Shown here one piece after another: positions 62,913 to 64,000 of a stretch of 64,000 nt of DNA. The notes beneath the pieces are model-generated. The model ran no database searches, was not told the DNA's origin, and worked only from the letters and a program-made list of their open reading frames with translations. This DNA comes from Craspedostauros australis (Eukaryota; Bacillariophyta; Bacillariophyceae; Mastogloiales; Achnanthaceae). Position numbers and translations under genes: made by a program. Positions within the stretch are counted from its first letter, which is position 1; every line of letters begins with the position of its first letter. Where the stretch lies: positions 220,001 through 284,000 of the forward strand of contig JAMXDE010000030.1 in assembly GCA_026770025.1 (NCBI GenBank). The letters are read 5' to 3'.

Positions 62913-64000
62913 ATGAAGTTCGGCTGCATTGCCACTGCCGCTCTGGCAGCCGTGACAACATCGACGACGATGGCAGCGGTCGCTGCAAAAGCAGAAGACA
63001 GCAACGGTCCGCCATTCTTCTTGATCGACACAACTGACCAACAATGCTTGGGCGGCGAAGCCTTTCAGCGTTGCTCCATCGACACTCTCTTCTACGTCTC
63101 GGGAACACCAGGTACGGCGCACAGCGCAATTCAGCATGACGCAGTCTGACAAGATTCCATGTCGTGCCATGCCATGTCGTGCCATACCATGTCGTGCCAT
63201 ACCATGTCGTGCCATACCATGTCGTGCCATACCATGTCGTGCCATAACACAATGTTCGCACTCGTCCTTGCACTCGAATTCGAACTCGAACTCCGATCCA
63301 ATGCCCTTTGATGCTGTACACTCATCTCTGCATCTGATGATTTCATTTCATCACACAACACTTCACACAACACATTATATTCAACCCTCCGACGCCCGCT
63401 GACCTGCGGCACAGGCAGCTACCAAATCCGGAAACGAGTGGAAGGCGAAGGCACGGAGGACGACAGCGGAACCGATGGCGACGGCCTCTGCATCTCCAAA
63501 AAGTCGTGCACCGATTCCACCACGGAAGCCAAGCTCGCCAAGTGCTCGCATTGCGGCGCCAAAAACTGGAACATCCTGGGTGACAATGAACAGGGCTACG
63601 TCCTCACGGAGGGAGATGGAAAGTTCTGTCTCGCACGCGAGAAAGACTCCACCAAGGCCATCGTCGTGCCATGCGACAGCACGGAAGTGGGCTACACAGC
63701 GCTGCAGCTCCAATTCGCCTCCGCCGCTGATATCGAAACCATGAACTCGGACGGCGCGAAACTGATCGGTGCCGCCAGCGACGGAGACCAGTCCGCAGTT
63801 GCGCAGCTCCTCAAGGATGGTATTGATGTCAACGTGCGTGACTGGGATGATCTGACTGCATTGATCCCGGCCGCGTCATCTGGCGACCTGGACATTTGCA
63901 AGATCCTTGTCGAAGCCGGGATCGATGTCAACGCCAAGGACAAGGATGGCATCACGGCGCTCATGGAAGCGAGTATCATGGGACATACAAAGATAGTGGA
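62913..64000 (+). CDS. Secreted lectin-like protein with ankyrin repeats, 5' part, two exons
   Basis: Exon 1 is 62913-63111 and exon 2 runs from 63415 beyond the window edge. The N-terminus, MKFGCIATAALAAVTTSTTM with AAVAAKA, is a good signal peptide. A Cys-rich region of about 150 residues follows: FFLIDTTDQQCLGG, RCSIDTLFYV, then LCISKKSC, CSHCGAKNWNILG and FCLAREKD. That order resembles ricin-B-like repeats (Q/D-x-C-L ... W). Next come ankyrin units: GAASDGDQSAVAQLLKDG, IDVNVRDWDDLTALIPAA and VNAKDKDGITALMEASIMGH. Exons join in frame through a split Gly codon. Secretion of a protein with ankyrin repeats is unusual. The C-terminal end is outside the window. Confidence 0.8.
63112..63414 (+). 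other. Intron of the ankyrin gene, with a 15-bp repeat
   Basis: 303 bp, GTACGGCGCA at the donor and CTGCGGCACAG at the acceptor. It contains about five tandem copies of the 15-bp unit CCATACCATGTCGTG at 63160-63246. The unit has no stop on either strand, which produces minus-strand open frames of Met-Ala-Arg-His-Gly repeats that are not genes. Confidence 0.85.

Noticed and set aside
63137..63412. Plus- and minus-strand ORFs of Met-Ala-Arg-His-Gly type repeats
   Set aside because: They derive from a 15-bp repeat inside the intron of the ankyrin gene.

Overview
The window looks like nuclear DNA of a eukaryotic alga, most likely a diatom or another stramenopile. The evidence is short GT-AG introns of about 130-300 bp inside clear eukaryotic genes (PCNA, an EamA-type transporter, a secreted ankyrin protein), many Ty1/copia retrotransposons, and small protein families that I recall as abundant in diatom genomes. 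The species cannot be fixed from the sequence. No bacterial operons, CRISPR arrays, rRNA or convincing tRNA genes were seen.

Positions 1-31,777 are almost entirely accessory DNA. There are decayed copies of a transposase-like family with a QSDNASC-type motif (2-1289, 4516-5291, 17105-18240), several Ty1/copia fragments (RNase H remnant 2474-3110; pol fragments 8131-10170, 11438-13557, 22538-27947 and 28375-29652; gag-protease copy 19243-21231), and LTRs of one copia family, including a solo LTR with a perfect 5-bp target duplication (3483-4189). A tyrosine-recombinase-like remnant lies at 14131-16080. Long homogeneous minisatellites with units of 13, 16, 19, 5 and 10 bp are scattered through this part.

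Positions 31,778-47,131 are one copia-family LTR of about 750 bp split by two DNA transposons. The first, element Y (32046-41150), has inverted ends. It encodes a very large protein in three exons: a 72-bp coding repeat, a DDE-like transposase region, a YqaJ/lambda-exonuclease-like nuclease and a Cys-rich zinc-binding segment. The second, element H (41510-47007), has inverted ends starting GGGACAC and four genes, including a PIF/Harbinger-type DDE transposase. These nested elements are the most interesting part of the window.

Positions 47,132-64,000 carry host genes: an EamA drug/metabolite transporter (+), a DUF389 membrane protein (-), a cytosolic-type sulfotransferase (+), PCNA (-, one intron), a RsfS/Iojap ribosome silencing factor (-), an uncertain small membrane protein gene (-) and the 5' part of a secreted lectin-like ankyrin protein (+, one intron, cut by the window edge). 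An apparently intact piggyBac transposon with inverted ends (57160-60205) lies between PCNA and RsfS. The host genes do not form a common pathway.
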